NCBI RefSeq assembly: GCF_005889735.1
Contig: NZ_VCKY01000007.1
Coordinates: forward strand, 1-64,000
Source: Nonomuraea turkmeniaca
GTDB lineage: Bacteria > Actinomycetota > Actinomycetes > Streptosporangiales > Streptosporangiaceae
DNA length: 64,000 nucleotides
Reading direction: 5' to 3'
Shown here: positions 1 to 8,160 of the stretch, piece by piece
Numbering within the stretch: position 1 is the stretch's first letter
How the letters are laid out: every line of letters begins with the position of its first letter
The notes under the pieces: generated by a model
Database searches by the model: none
The model's input: the letters and a program-made list of their open reading frames with translations, nothing else
Told to the model about the DNA's origin: nothing
Program-made: the position numbers and the translations under genes

Positions 1-65
1 GCCTTCAGCGTGTCGTCGATCTTCACATAGAGTGCGGTGGCGAGGGTGTTCAGGTCGTTCGTCAC
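1..65 (-). CDS. Transposase, N-terminal fragment running off the window
   Basis: A GTG start at 63-65 opens a frame on the minus strand that runs out of the window. The visible 21 residues read MTNDLNTLATALYVKIDDT followed by LK. From memory this opening is typical of actinomycete insertion-sequence transposases annotated as IS982/IS4-like, in which the phrase LATALYVKIDD is conserved. Only the extreme N-terminus is present, so the catalytic DDE residues cannot be checked. Its position at the edge of a region full of gene fragments fits a mobile element. The family assignment is tentative. Confidence 0.5.
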   Translation of the reverse strand, partial: MTNDLNTLATALYVKIDDTLK

Positions 66-214
66 ACAATGATCTTGGACACCCTCACCCTATTTCCGCA
101 GGCGATCCCTTGGACTCATTCGTCTAGGCGGACCAGATCGGCCATCCACTCGGCGTTGGACCGCTGATCGTCGTGCCGTTCCTCCCCGCGCATAGGACAC
201 CACCTCCTTCGCTC

Positions 215-277
215 GACTACTTGTACTACAGGTTGACAGACATGGCGCATGGCCGTCAACCTGTAGTACAAGTAGTC
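215..277. promoter_or_regulatory. Perfect 23-bp inverted repeat upstream of a GntR regulator
   Basis: Positions 215-237 and 255-277 are exact reverse complements, separated by 17 bases. Each arm contains CTTGTACTACAGG or its complement. The repeat ends 29 bases before the start of the GntR-type gene at 307. Two mirrored copies of one recognition sequence in front of a regulator of this family suggest a pair of operators for autoregulation. A transcript hairpin is the alternative, but no T-tract follows. Confidence 0.6.
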
Positions 278-306
278 CTGAAAGCTTTACCCAAGGAAGG
301 CGCATC

Positions 307-1182
307 ATGGAGACCACCACCGACGACAAAGACGCCCGCTGGCGCGTCATCGCCACCGACCTACGAGCCGCCATCCTGGACGGCCGCTATCCCCCCGGCG
401 GCGCGCTGCCCAGCGAACCCGAACTCGTCAGGACCTACGACGTCTCCCGCCCCACCGTCCGCAAGGCCATCGACACACTCGTCTCCGAAGGACTGGCCTA
501 CGTCATGCGCGGACGCGGCTCCTTCGTCCGTCCCATGCCCGAACGCCGTACCATCCTCATCACCGATCGCGACCGGCCCGACCTCGCCGCCCCCGGCAAT
601 CACCCCGACGTCCAAGCATTCGGCTGGGACCTCGCCCACCGCGACCGCGAACCCGAAGCCCCACTCTTCACCGGCGAGAAGACCCCAGCCAACCGCGACG
701 TTGCGATCATGCTCGGAGTCCGGCCCGGCCACCCGGTCATCCACCGCCGCAGCATGTGGCACCGAGGTCACACCGCCGCCATCCACGGTGCATCAGCCCG
801 GCTGGAGATCAACTCCTACACCAACGCCGACATGCTCCCCGATTGGGACGACCCAAAGCGGCTTGCGCAGTACCGCAAGCGCCCCGGCCTCTTCTACCAG
901 TCCCTCTACCGGGAACACAGCCCCGTCCGCTGGATGACCCTCACCACAGCCCGCATCGCCTATGAAGACGAACGCGCCGCTCTCGGCATGGACTACGCCG
1001 AAGCCGTCCTCATCATCCGCCGCACCATGGCCCACCCCAACGGCCACCCCATCGAGGTCACCGAGGTCAAAGCTCCCGCCAACCGCTACGAGATCGGCCA
1101 CCACCGCGAACTCGCCGACGAACCGGAAGCCGACCTCAGGCCGCAGGAACTCAGCGACAACGGTATCGACCTCGTGATCTAG
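307..1182 (+). CDS. GntR/HutC-type transcriptional regulator
   Basis: A 291-residue protein with an N-terminal winged helix-turn-helix (about residues 10-75; the stretch LPSEPELVRTYDVSRPTVRKA is typical of GntR proteins) followed by a UTRA-like ligand domain (about 90-240). The ATG at 307 follows AAGGAAGG, a good ribosome-binding site. A perfect inverted repeat lies just upstream, so the protein probably represses itself. In actinomycetes, regulators of this shape often accompany integrative plasmids, which fits the mobile-element debris around it. The ligand is unknown. The C-terminal extension after the UTRA region is acidic. Confidence 0.85.
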   Translation: METTTDDKDARWRVIATDLRAAILDGRYPPGGALPSEPELVRTYDVSRPTVRKAIDTLVSEGLAYVMRGRGSFVRPMPERRTILITDRDRPDLAAPGNHPDVQAFGWDLAHRDREPEAPLFTGEKTPANRDVAIMLGVRPGHPVIHRRSMWHRGHTAAIHGASARLEINSYTNADMLPDWDDPKRLAQYRKRPGLFYQSLYREHSPVRWMTLTTARIAYEDERAALGMDYAEAVLIIRRTMAHPNGHPIEVTEVKAPANRYEIGHHRELADEPEADLRPQELSDNGIDLVI

Positions 1183-1184
1183 GC

Positions 1185-1769
1185 TCAGCCGTAGAGTTCG
1201 CGCATGTATCGGTTGATTCGGGGGAGCCTGCGGGCGGACTCTTCCGCATTGTCGAGCTCCCATGCCTCGTCCGTGGGGTTGGGAAGCGCGAACAACTCGA
1301 AGCCGCGAGACTCAAGGGCATCCGCTAGTTCCTCATGCCCCTTGCCCGTCGCTTGGTCCCAGGCCTTGACGGCTACGTAAGCCAGGCTTTCAAACGTGGG
1401 CCAGTCATCGTTGGTCCACGTTTGCCGGTTCCGCGCCATGACGACAAGTCGCTGGACCGCTGGTACGTCCACCAAGGCATCGGGCTCACGGGCCACCCGT
1501 TCGAAGGTCTCACGGCCCTGGCCGACGAGCCACATCTGGAAGTACCAGAAGCCGTCGTCCGACCCGTCCAAGTACAGAGCGCGCACGGCGCCCCACATCA
1601 ACCATGTATCGACCTTGCGCCGAGCCGTGAGTATCCACGCGTCGAAATCGACGATCTCCTCGGCGGAACGTTGCACCAACCGCTCGTGGAGCCATTCCAG
1701 ACGAGCCTCTTTACCTGTGGTTTCACGCGCAGATTGCTCGATCAGAAGCCAGAACTCGTCCACACCCAT
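1185..1769 (-). CDS. DUF4240 domain protein
   Basis: A 194-residue soluble protein beginning MGVDEFWLLIEQSARE. The pattern DEFWxLIE, then an aromatic-rich middle (FWYFQMWLVGQGRETF) and DALVDVPAVQRL, matches the DUF4240 family of unknown function as I remember it. There is no signal peptide or membrane segment. It converges tail-to-tail with the GntR gene, with only two bases between the stop codons. Such genes are scattered through actinomycete genomes, often near plasmid or island borders. No biochemical role can be given. Confidence 0.75.
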   Translation of the reverse strand: MGVDEFWLLIEQSARETTGKEARLEWLHERLVQRSAEEIVDFDAWILTARRKVDTWLMWGAVRALYLDGSDDGFWYFQMWLVGQGRETFERVAREPDALVDVPAVQRLVVMARNRQTWTNDDWPTFESLAYVAVKAWDQATGKGHEELADALESRGFELFALPNPTDEAWELDNAEESARRLPRINRYMRELYG

Positions 1770-2389
1770 GACGAGCGATCTTGGCAGACGAGAGACAGCC
1801 AGCCAAGAGGCACCGATCGGTCAGGCAGAAACGGCGAACCCCGGCACGGCCGAACGCCGACATGGCTCCGAACTGGCTCAGAGTTTCTTTACTGGTTCAA
1901 GGCGACGGCGCTCCGCGCCGCGCGCACGGCCCCGCGCCCGCCTGCCGTCCCGGGCATGCGGCCTGGGGGCCGGTCCCGGGCGGCAGCGGCTCGGGCCGTA
2001 CCACCGCACGGCCGCCGCACCGCCGTACATCCCCTGCGGCCGACCTCCGCACCGTCGCCGTTCCGCCGCCGGCCCCCACCGCTGCGCGGCCCTTCGGGTG
2101 CTTCGCATGGGCGCCGGCCGCTCCACTCACGAGAGACGAAACGACTCTTCAAGCTTCATGCCTCCGGCGGGAGCACTCCGGCACCGAGGTGGGTGATCAC
2201 CTCGCACACCATCGACTCAGGCAAGCCCAGCAGCCCGCCTCCTCCGTATCAAGCCCGGCTCTGACCGCAGGACAACGCATGACCGAGGAACGGCGACCGG
2301 CCAACGTACACGCGAAGCCGGGCTTGAGACTCCGTCCCCGGCCCGCTGCCGCTACGCGGTGAGTCGACGGCGTACGAGGTGGTCAGAGG
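1770..2389. other. Gene-poor stretch
   Basis: About 620 bases with long open frames on both strands that have no recognisable protein features; the frames stay open because the GC content is high. A very short minus-strand frame near 2158-2215 (MVCEVITHLGAGVLPPEA) lacks support. I see no RNA gene, terminator or repeat here. Confidence 0.4.
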
Positions 2390-2845
2390 TCACGGTCCCG
2401 TCTGTCCCCGTACGAGCGTGGCGCATATCTCGCAAGCGCGCGTGGCTGTGGGCGAGAAGGAGATGGACCAACCGCAGATGGGCAGCGGGTACACCTCCCC
2501 TCCGCACAGGCTGTTCTCCGTGTCCGCTGGGACTGCGTGCTGAATCGCATCGCGGCCTGAGCCTGACAGACCGAGGCGATAGTCGTCCTCCGGGCTGTCT
2601 GGCCCGCTCTCCAGCGAGTAGATGAGTAGGTCGTCCCACTGGACAGGCCAGCGCCGCACTCCGCCCGGTAGGTCGGCCCAGTCGGCGTCCAGTTCCACTA
2701 GCGCCAACGTGCCGCTGCGTAGGATCTCCGCCACCGTCCCGCGCTGCCCTATCAGCAACTCGCCAACGGCCCGGGTACGGGCGGGACTGTGCAGCATGTC
2801 CACGATCTTGACCCGGCTTCCCAGCTTCTCGCGAGGCTCCTTCAT
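2390..2845 (-). CDS. Hypothetical protein
   Basis: A 151-residue protein if translated from the ATG at 2843-2845, which overlaps the stop of the upstream gene as ATGA; the open frame continues further upstream, but that part looks like shadow sequence. The middle (GTVAEILRSGTLALVELDADWADLPGGVRRWPVQWDDLLIY) resembles a small beta-barrel domain of the kind found in tRNA-like or plasmid-borne actinomycete proteins. Cysteines near the C-terminus (CGGEVYPLPICGW and CEIC) could bind a metal. It is the last gene of a three-gene operon with 2842-3398. The function is unknown. Confidence 0.5.
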   Translation of the reverse strand: MKEPREKLGSRVKIVDMLHSPARTRAVGELLIGQRGTVAEILRSGTLALVELDADWADLPGGVRRWPVQWDDLLIYSLESGPDSPEDDYRLGLSGSGRDAIQHAVPADTENSLCGGEVYPLPICGWSISFSPTATRACEICATLVRGQTGP

Positions 2846-3186
2846 CCAGTGCCCGCTTCCGCCGCTTCCGGGGAGGGAAGATCGCGGACCGTCTCCGAGA
2901 GGGGATGGTGCCTTCGGAGATCCGCGTAGTGGAAGGCGATCCGCCGCGCAGCCCGTGATGGCTCGACGGCCGGATGGCGCGCGTACAGAACCCGCTTGCG
3001 CCGGTCGTCCCAGCCCGCCCGCCACCAGTACCACTCGCCGTCGCACCAGACCACGAGCCCGATCCACACGGACACCAGGCTCAGCCCGTAGCCGTCGTGC
3101 ACGTCGGTGGAGACGCCGTGAGCGGCGAGGGCATCGGCCAGGGTATCGGCGGCGTACTTCTCCGGTCGCGATGAGGGAAGGCTCAC
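2842..3186 (-). CDS. Small hypothetical protein
   Basis: A 114-residue protein rich in tryptophan (WCDGEWYWWRAGWDD) in its second third, beginning MSLPSSRPEKYAADTLADALAAHG. Such WxWW-containing small proteins are common next to XRE-type regulators in Streptosporangiaceae, but no function is established. Its ATG overlaps the stop of the preceding gene (3183-3186) and its own stop overlaps the next start, so the three genes are translationally coupled. No signal peptide or membrane helix. Confidence 0.6.
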   Translation of the reverse strand: MSLPSSRPEKYAADTLADALAAHGVSTDVHDGYGLSLVSVWIGLVVWCDGEWYWWRAGWDDRRKRVLYARHPAVEPSRAARRIAFHYADLRRHHPLSETVRDLPSPEAAEAGTG

Positions 3187-3398
3187 AGCGCCTGCTCCGC
3201 TGTCTCCTGCTCCTTCAACTGCTCGGCGAGCTGGGCGACGTCGTCCGCATCGATCGTCCGGCAGAGGCCGTGATCTACTTCGTGCTGGGATAGGTGTCGG
3301 CCGTTTCGAGTTGCCCAGAGACGCCCTGCAGAACTACGCCAAATGCACCAACCAGGAAAAGCCGCCTGGAGGTCTTCGAGAATCACCGGTGTTGGCAT
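3183..3398 (-). CDS. Small hypothetical protein
   Basis: A 71-residue protein when started at the ATG at 3396-3398 (MPTPVILEDLQAAFPGW); an extended start at 3434 would run into the divergent promoter region and is less likely. The sequence PGWCIWRSSAGRLWATRNGR is typical of small actinomycete proteins found beside XRE regulators. It heads a coupled three-gene operon divergent from the XRE-type gene at 3511, which is the likely regulator. No function is known. Confidence 0.55.
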   Translation of the reverse strand: MPTPVILEDLQAAFPGWCIWRSSAGRLWATRNGRHLSQHEVDHGLCRTIDADDVAQLAEQLKEQETAEQAL

Positions 3399-3446
3399 GT
3401 GATCAGCGTGCTTACTTAAGAGTGACGAACCCACCGCGTTATTTAG

Positions 3447-3490
3447 ACGTCCAGGACGTTATGGCGTTACGCTCAAAACGTCCCTGACGT
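3447..3490. promoter_or_regulatory. Two copies of an ACGTCC-type palindrome between divergent genes
   Basis: The perfect palindrome ACGTCCAGGACGT lies at 3447-3459, and a near copy, ACGTCCCTGACGT, at 3478-3490. Their centres are 31 bases apart, about three helical turns. The second copy is 20 bases before the GTG start of the XRE-type regulator. This arrangement suggests operator sites for that regulator, controlling itself and the divergent small operon. It is an inference from symmetry and position. Confidence 0.5.
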
Positions 3491-3510
3491 CCTCCCTCCC
3501 GAGGAGTACC

Positions 3511-4287
3511 GTGGCCAACGTCGCCCTACGCAGCGCCATGCTGAACGCCCAGGTCACGAACCAGAAGTTGGCCGACCGGTGTGGTGTGGACGTCAAGACG
3601 GTGGAACGCTGGTTGCAGGACGAGGCTCGTGTCCCGCACCTGCGACACCAGTGGGCCGCCGCAGAGGCTCTAGGAGTTGAGACAGCCGTGCTATGGCCAG
3701 ACGCAATTCGCAATACGGTGAAAACGGGGCCGGATAAAGAAGTCTTGTCCGTTTACCCGTATCGTTCCGCTTGTCCGAAATCAATCTGGCGCAACCTCAT
3801 CAACGCGGCGCGTAACGAGATCGTGTTCGCTGGCTACACGAACTACTTCTTGTGGCTGGAACACCCGAACCTGGCGAAGGCACTCAGGCGGAAGGCCCAG
3901 CAGGGCTGCAAGATCCGGTTTCTCGTCGGCGACCCGGAAAGCGACGTCACACGCAACCGTGAGGAAGTGGAGAACGTCCCGTTGACCGTCTCCACGCGTA
4001 TCCGGATCACGCTGTCGGAGATCGAGCAGCTCCGAGACGTCCCCGGCATCGAGGCCCGGTACGGTGACGAGCACATCGCCATGAGCGTGTTCCGGTTCGA
4101 CGCGGAGATGCTCGTTACGCCCCATCTGGCCAAGCTCGTCGGTCACGACTCGCCGATGCTGCACCTGCGGCGGTACCAGGACGATGGCCTGTTCGACCGA
4201 TTCGCCTACCATGCCTCCGAGCTGTGGAGCAACGGCCGTGACGTGTGGCAGCAGCCCCAGCCCACGGGCCAGGTCCTGGGTGACTAA
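3511..4287 (+). CDS. XRE-type regulator with PLD-like C-terminal domain
   Basis: A 258-residue protein started at GTG 3511, seven bases after GAGGAG. Residues 1-55 form a helix-turn-helix (NQKLADRCGVDVKTVERWLQ). The remainder (IVFAGYTNYFLWLEHPNLAKALRRKAQQGCKIRFLVGDPES) resembles the DUF5919 or phospholipase-D-like sensor half of a widespread actinomycete regulator family. No catalytic HKD pair is evident, so it is probably a sensor or scaffold. Palindromic sites at 3447-3490 are candidate operators. It probably governs the divergent small operon at 2390-3398. Confidence 0.7.
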   Translation: MANVALRSAMLNAQVTNQKLADRCGVDVKTVERWLQDEARVPHLRHQWAAAEALGVETAVLWPDAIRNTVKTGPDKEVLSVYPYRSACPKSIWRNLINAARNEIVFAGYTNYFLWLEHPNLAKALRRKAQQGCKIRFLVGDPESDVTRNREEVENVPLTVSTRIRITLSEIEQLRDVPGIEARYGDEHIAMSVFRFDAEMLVTPHLAKLVGHDSPMLHLRRYQDDGLFDRFAYHASELWSNGRDVWQQPQPTGQVLGD

Positions 4288-4296
4288 CTGAGTGAC
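4276..4296. repeat. 21-bp motif, copy 1
   Basis: A 21-bp near-palindromic sequence containing GTGACTAACTGAGTGAC. It is identical to 13257-13277 and overlaps the end of the XRE gene. Both copies lie within about 120 bases of a tRNA-Pro half-gene. On the minus strand it encodes VTQLVTQ, so it may be either the tail of a lost integrase or a recombinase arm site. Confidence 0.6.
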
Positions 4297-4394
4297 GATC
4301 GGCCCGGACGGCCCTGGACTCCAGGGGACCATACGGGATCGTATTCCCAGGTGGGGGCGGGTATCGGACGTGATCCCACCCCCTTGTGATGTGC

Positions 4395-4436
4395 CTGGGG
4401 GTCAAGGGGTCGCAGGTTCAAATCCTGTCGTCCCGA
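4395..4436 (+). repeat. tRNA-Pro(GGG) 3' half, attachment-site copy 1
   Basis: A 42-bp sequence from the anticodon loop (CTGGGGG) through the T arm (GGTTCAAATCC) to the discriminator base, identical to 13157-13198. The sequence upstream does not form the 5' half of a tRNA, so this is not a functional gene. A duplicated tRNA 3' end is the usual product of integration by a tyrosine recombinase. The isoacceptor is inferred from the GGG anticodon and the match to actinomycete tRNA-Pro as I remember it. Confidence 0.75.
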
Positions 4437-4759
4437 CGGTGGAACGAGGCCGGTCGTCTTGGGTGAAAGCCCAGGTAGACCGGCCTTCTGTCTCTCTTGA
4501 CGATCATGCTGATCATCTAGACCGCCTTCAGCTTGGGACCAGTTTGGGACCAGCCCGTGGTGAGATGGGCGCTCAGGGCAGCGCTCGCCGCGCTTCGTGA
4601 CCACGCCGATCGCCTGGACGCCGGCGTCCGCGGCCACGAACATGTCCTCAGAGGACACGCTGATCAGCGTGCAGTCAGACGGTTCCGCGTCCAGCGGCGA
4701 CCACCAGAATTTGAAAGCGCCATCGTTCTCGGGCCGCTGGATCATGCGTGATCACGCAT
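4437..4759. other. Gene-free stretch beside the attachment site
   Basis: No convincing gene. An imperfect inverted repeat just after the tRNA half (GGCCGGTCGTCTTGGG and CCCAGGTAGACCGGCC, about 4449-4486) could be a terminator-like hairpin. The remaining open frames show no protein character. Confidence 0.35.
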
Positions 4760-5460
4760 GATGGACCAGGTCTGTAAGCCCGCCCGATGCTTCTGGCAGG
4801 GAAAACTCCCGCACCTGGCCAAAGGCGGCTGTTACTTGGAGGCCGGTGTGACCGCCAACGGACAGCAGCCCGGAGATGCCCGAGGCCTCCTCAGAGGTTC
4901 GGCTGGCATCTCGGCGGGCTTCGCGGGTGTAGCGACGCAACTCCTCGGCTTGGGCTGCGAGCTTGTCGGGGTGGGGAGCCCGGGCCAGCCCCTCCTCCAA
5001 GGCGGATTCAGCGGCGTGAGGATCGCTTCGGCTGCGGTGACGTCTCCGTTCAGCAGTGCGTCGGAGGCGCGGTGTTTGATCTCCTGGGCCTCCAGGAACA
5101 GCCGCTCGGCCCGCACGACAGGGTTGGGAACGCGTCCGGCAGCCTGGTCGCCGGGCACCATGTTGACCGAGGTCGGCGTGGTGACCGTATAGGTGGCCGG
5201 GGTCTGGGTCTCGGCGTAGGCAAGACGATTTCGGCGACGGTGGCCAGGCCAAGGGCCTCGCCGAGCTCGGTCATGATCTAGGTGCTGGGCAGTCCGCCGT
5301 ACAGCAGCACCGAGGTGACCGGGCGTGCGGCGTGATGGTGATCGAGGCGGCCTGAACCACCTTGGACAGCAGGCCAGTGACTTCGGCGGCGATGAGTTGG
5401 ACGGCGGTGGCGGGGTCTTCGGCGTGCAGGGAGGTGCCGCCGTCGGCGATGGCGGCCATG
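4760..5460 (-). pseudogene. VWA-domain protein, C-terminal remnant with frameshifts
   Basis: Read on the minus strand, pieces in three frames line up in order with the C-terminal half of actinomycete von Willebrand factor A-domain proteins. They are AAIADGGTSLHAEDPATAVQ and VTGLLSKVVQAASITITP (about 5330-5460), LGEALGLATVAEIVL (about 5225-5270), NMVPGDQAAGRVPNPVVRAE followed by an AEEL-type helical segment (about 4900-5165), and a tail near 4760. The family match is from memory. The VWA domain itself with its MIDAS motif is missing. The repeated frame changes show a dead gene rather than one sequencing error. Confidence 0.6.
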
Positions 5461-5489
5461 AGGCGCTCGTCGTGCCCCCGGCCGTCGTC

Positions 5490-6512
5490 TCAGTCAGCGG
5501 TGATCAATGACCGCGCGTGCCGAATCCTGACGCGGACGTGGCTGCCGATCGGGGGAAGCTCGGTGGTGAGCACGTCGCCGGGATGCAGGCAGGTCAGCGG
5601 GCCGGTGGAGGTATCGACGTCGACGCGGGTGGCGATGCCGAGTGCGACGGTTCGGCGCAGGGTTCCGGTCACCACCCGCACATCATCGGTTTGGACGGCG
5701 TGGCTGTCGGACGGGTCGAGAAGGAGTTGGGTGTGCTCGGGCCGCGCCGCGAGGGTGAGCGTTCGGCCGGTGAGAGCTGGCGGGAGGAGGTTGGTGTAGC
5801 CGAGCAGTCGGGCCGTGTCGGCGTCACTGGGGTGGTCCAGCACCTGGGCGGTCGGGCCGTGCTGGCGGATCCGGCCGTCGATCAGCAGCGCGGTGTCCTC
5901 GGCCAAGGCAAGGGCCTCCTCCCGGTCGTGGGTGACCAGGATCGTGGCGGTGGGCTGCCCGGTCAGCGCGGCGCGCAGGTCGGCGAGCAGATCGGCGCGG
6001 GTGGTGCTGTCCAACCCGCTGAACGGCTCGTCGAGCAGCAGTACCCGAGGTCCGACCGCGAGTGCGCGGGTGATGCTGACCCGTTGAGCCTCGCCTATGG
6101 ACAGGCTGCGGGCATCCCGGTCGGCGAGGGGCGCCAGGCCGAGCGCCTCGATCCACGGCCATGCGCGGATTCGGGCCTCGCGGCGGCTCATGCCGCGAAA
6201 ACGCAGTCCGCTGATCACGTTGGCGGCCACCGTGCCGCGGCGCAGGATCGGCCGTTGCAGCACGGCGGCGATCGCGTCGCGCATCAGTGACCGTGTCGCG
6301 GGGCGGCCGTCGAGCAGGATCTGGCCGCTGACGCGGTGGCTGCTGAGCAGGCCAAGCGCGCGCAGCAGGGTGGACTTGCCGGCGCCGTTGGGGCCGAGCA
6401 CGGCCAGCGTGCGCCCCGAAGCGACGTGCAGTTCCGGCGCGCTGAGCAGTTCCCGGCCTCCGGCGTGTACGCGCAGGTCTCGGCACCCGATCCCGGTGCT
6501 CAGGTCGCTCAC
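5490..6512 (-). CDS. tupC: Tungstate-type ABC transporter ATPase
   Basis: A 340-residue ATPase with Walker A GPNGAGKST (about residues 39-47), Walker B LLLDEP and the switch histidine in LVTHDREEA. The signature motif reads LSIGEAQRV rather than the usual LSGGEAQRV, a glycine-to-isoleucine change that may reduce activity. The C-terminal third looks like the regulatory OB-fold (TOBE) region of molybdate/tungstate importers. It overlaps the permease gene by 4 bases and would energise uptake of tungstate (or molybdate) through the products of 6509 and 7233. Confidence 0.85.
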   Translation of the reverse strand: MSDLSTGIGCRDLRVHAGGRELLSAPELHVASGRTLAVLGPNGAGKSTLLRALGLLSSHRVSGQILLDGRPATRSLMRDAIAAVLQRPILRRGTVAANVISGLRFRGMSRREARIRAWPWIEALGLAPLADRDARSLSIGEAQRVSITRALAVGPRVLLLDEPFSGLDSTTRADLLADLRAALTGQPTATILVTHDREEALALAEDTALLIDGRIRQHGPTAQVLDHPSDADTARLLGYTNLLPPALTGRTLTLAARPEHTQLLLDPSDSHAVQTDDVRVVTGTLRRTVALGIATRVDVDTSTGPLTCLHPGDVLTTELPPIGSHVRVRIRHARSLITAD

Positions 6513-7210
6513 CGCAGCACTGTCCGTCGCTGTTGCATCAGAGTCAGCGACAGGTTCACGGCGAACGCGATCAGCAGCAAGATCATGCCGAATGCGATGG
6601 CGAGCGAGAACTGGCCCCGGCTGGTCGCCAGTACCGCAGCTGTGGTCAGCACCCGGGTCTGCCCGGCCAGGTTGCCCCCGACCATCTGCGCGGCCCCGAC
6701 TTCACTGACCACTGCGCCGAACGCGGCCATTGCCCCGGCCAGCAGCGGCAACCTGGCCTCGCCCAGCAGCGCCGCGAACGCGCGGATCGGAGTCGCGCCC
6801 AGAGCCTGCATCTGAACCCGGAAGTCGGGATCGACCTGTTGCAGCGCGGCCGCGACCAGGGCGACCACGATTGGGGTGGCGATCGCGGCCTGAGCGATGA
6901 CCATCGCGGTCGGGGTGTAGAGCAGTTCGAGCCCGCCGAGCGGCCCGCTGCGCCACAGCAGCACGGTGACGAACAGGCCGACCACGACCGGTGGCATGCC
7001 CATCCCTGTATTGGCTGCCGCCAGGACCATCCGCCGGCCTGGGAAGCGGGCCAGCGCCAGGGTCGCGCCCAGGGGCAATCCGATCAGCAGGGCGATCGCG
7101 GTTGCGGTCAACGAGACTCGCAGGGTCAGCATGATGATCGACCAGCTGTCCTGGTCCCCGGAGAGCAGCAATCTGATCGCGTCTAACAGCCCGTCGAACA
7201 GCACGTCCAT
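6509..7210 (-). CDS. tupB: Tungstate-type ABC transporter permease
   Basis: A 233-residue integral membrane protein when started at the ATG at 7208-7210 (MDVLFDGLLDAIRLLLSG). Several hydrophobic segments are visible, and the sequence ALGATPIRAFAALLGEARLP carries the EAA-type loop that docks to the ATPase. Phrases such as GMGMPPVVVGLFV and VSEVGAAQMVGGNLAGQTRV are typical of TupB/WtpB permeases. It lies between the ATPase (4-bp overlap) and the binding protein in a tupA-tupB-tupC operon. Confidence 0.85.
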   Translation of the reverse strand: MDVLFDGLLDAIRLLLSGDQDSWSIIMLTLRVSLTATAIALLIGLPLGATLALARFPGRRMVLAAANTGMGMPPVVVGLFVTVLLWRSGPLGGLELLYTPTAMVIAQAAIATPIVVALVAAALQQVDPDFRVQMQALGATPIRAFAALLGEARLPLLAGAMAAFGAVVSEVGAAQMVGGNLAGQTRVLTTAAVLATSRGQFSLAIAFGMILLLIAFAVNLSLTLMQQRRTVLR

Positions 7211-7232
7211 CAAGTAACTCCCCCGGCCATGC

Positions 7233-8105
7233 TCACTGGCCCAGTTCCGCCTCGTCCGCGCCCGCGTCCGGGGTGAACAGCGGTTGGCCGAACTTCGCTC
7301 GGCCGAACGCACCGATGAGCCGCTGCGCGGGCGGGGCGACGATCCAGTCGGCGAAGGCCTTCGCGCCGTCGGGCTGCACCCGATCGCCTGCCTTCTTGGT
7401 CATCTCGATGACGTGGTAGACGTTGAGCAGGCCCGGATCGCCCTCGCTGAGCACCTCCAGCGCCAGAGTGCCGCGCTGGGTGACAAAGGTGGCCCGGTCC
7501 GACAAGGTGTAGGCGGCCTTCTCACTGGCGACCCGCAGGGTCTCGCCCATGCCCTGCCCGGTGGACTGGTACCACGATCCGCCCGGGGGCACCGCGGCCT
7601 TGGACCAGAGGTCCTTCTCCTTGGCATGCGTACCTGACTCATCGCCCCGGGAGATGAACACCGCCTGTGCGGCCGCGATCTTCTTCATCGCCTCAACGCT
7701 GCTCGTGCCTCGTATCTTGGCCGCGTCGGCCCGTGGACCGACCAGCACGAAGTCGTTGTGCATCACCAGCCGTCGCGAGCCGGCGCCGCCCTCGGCCACG
7801 AACTTCACCTCCGCTGCGGGGGAATGCACCAGGAGCACGTCGGCCTCCCCGCGACGGCCCAGCTCGATGGCCTGCCCACTACCGACTGCCAGGGTCTTGA
7901 CCTGCCAGCCGCTGTCGCGGGTGAACGCCGGCAACAGCTCATCGAGCAACCCGCTGTCCTGGGTGCTGGTCGTGGTGGCCAAGATCAGCGACTTCTCCGC
8001 CGAAGCGTTTGACGCCGGCCCGGTGGAGGACGGGGCGGTCCCACACCCGGCCAGTAAGACAGTCGCGACCCACGCGAAAACGGCCAAGAGCCGTTGAATC
8101 ATCAT
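7233..8105 (-). CDS. tupA: Tungstate-binding lipoprotein
   Basis: A 290-residue extracellular binding protein with a signal peptide and lipobox (LLAGC, cysteine at about residue 21). The motif TTTSTQDSGLLDELLP (about residues 44-59) is the hallmark of TupA/WtpA-type tungstate-binding proteins, and ISRGDESGTHAKE is the second conserved anion-binding segment. It is the first gene of the operon and is divergent from a dedicated regulator whose C-terminal half is also a binding-protein fold. Tungstate is the likely substrate; molybdate cannot be excluded from sequence. Confidence 0.9.
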   Translation of the reverse strand: MMIQRLLAVFAWVATVLLAGCGTAPSSTGPASNASAEKSLILATTTSTQDSGLLDELLPAFTRDSGWQVKTLAVGSGQAIELGRRGEADVLLVHSPAAEVKFVAEGGAGSRRLVMHNDFVLVGPRADAAKIRGTSSVEAMKKIAAAQAVFISRGDESGTHAKEKDLWSKAAVPPGGSWYQSTGQGMGETLRVASEKAAYTLSDRATFVTQRGTLALEVLSEGDPGLLNVYHVIEMTKKAGDRVQPDGAKAFADWIVAPPAQRLIGAFGRAKFGQPLFTPDAGADEAELGQ

Positions 8106-8160
8106 TGTGGCCCTATCTGTGCTACTTCAGAGCAGTGCAGCAAGTGTAAATTGTGCAAGC

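Noticed and set aside
1878-2130. Several overlapping 80-codon open frames on the minus strand
   Set aside because: Three frames are open at once from the same GC-rich bases, with no start signal or protein character.
4395-4436. A functional tRNA-Pro gene
   Set aside because: Only the anticodon-loop-to-3'-end half is present; the upstream bases cannot pair to form the acceptor stem, D arm or anticodon stem. The same holds for 13157-13198.
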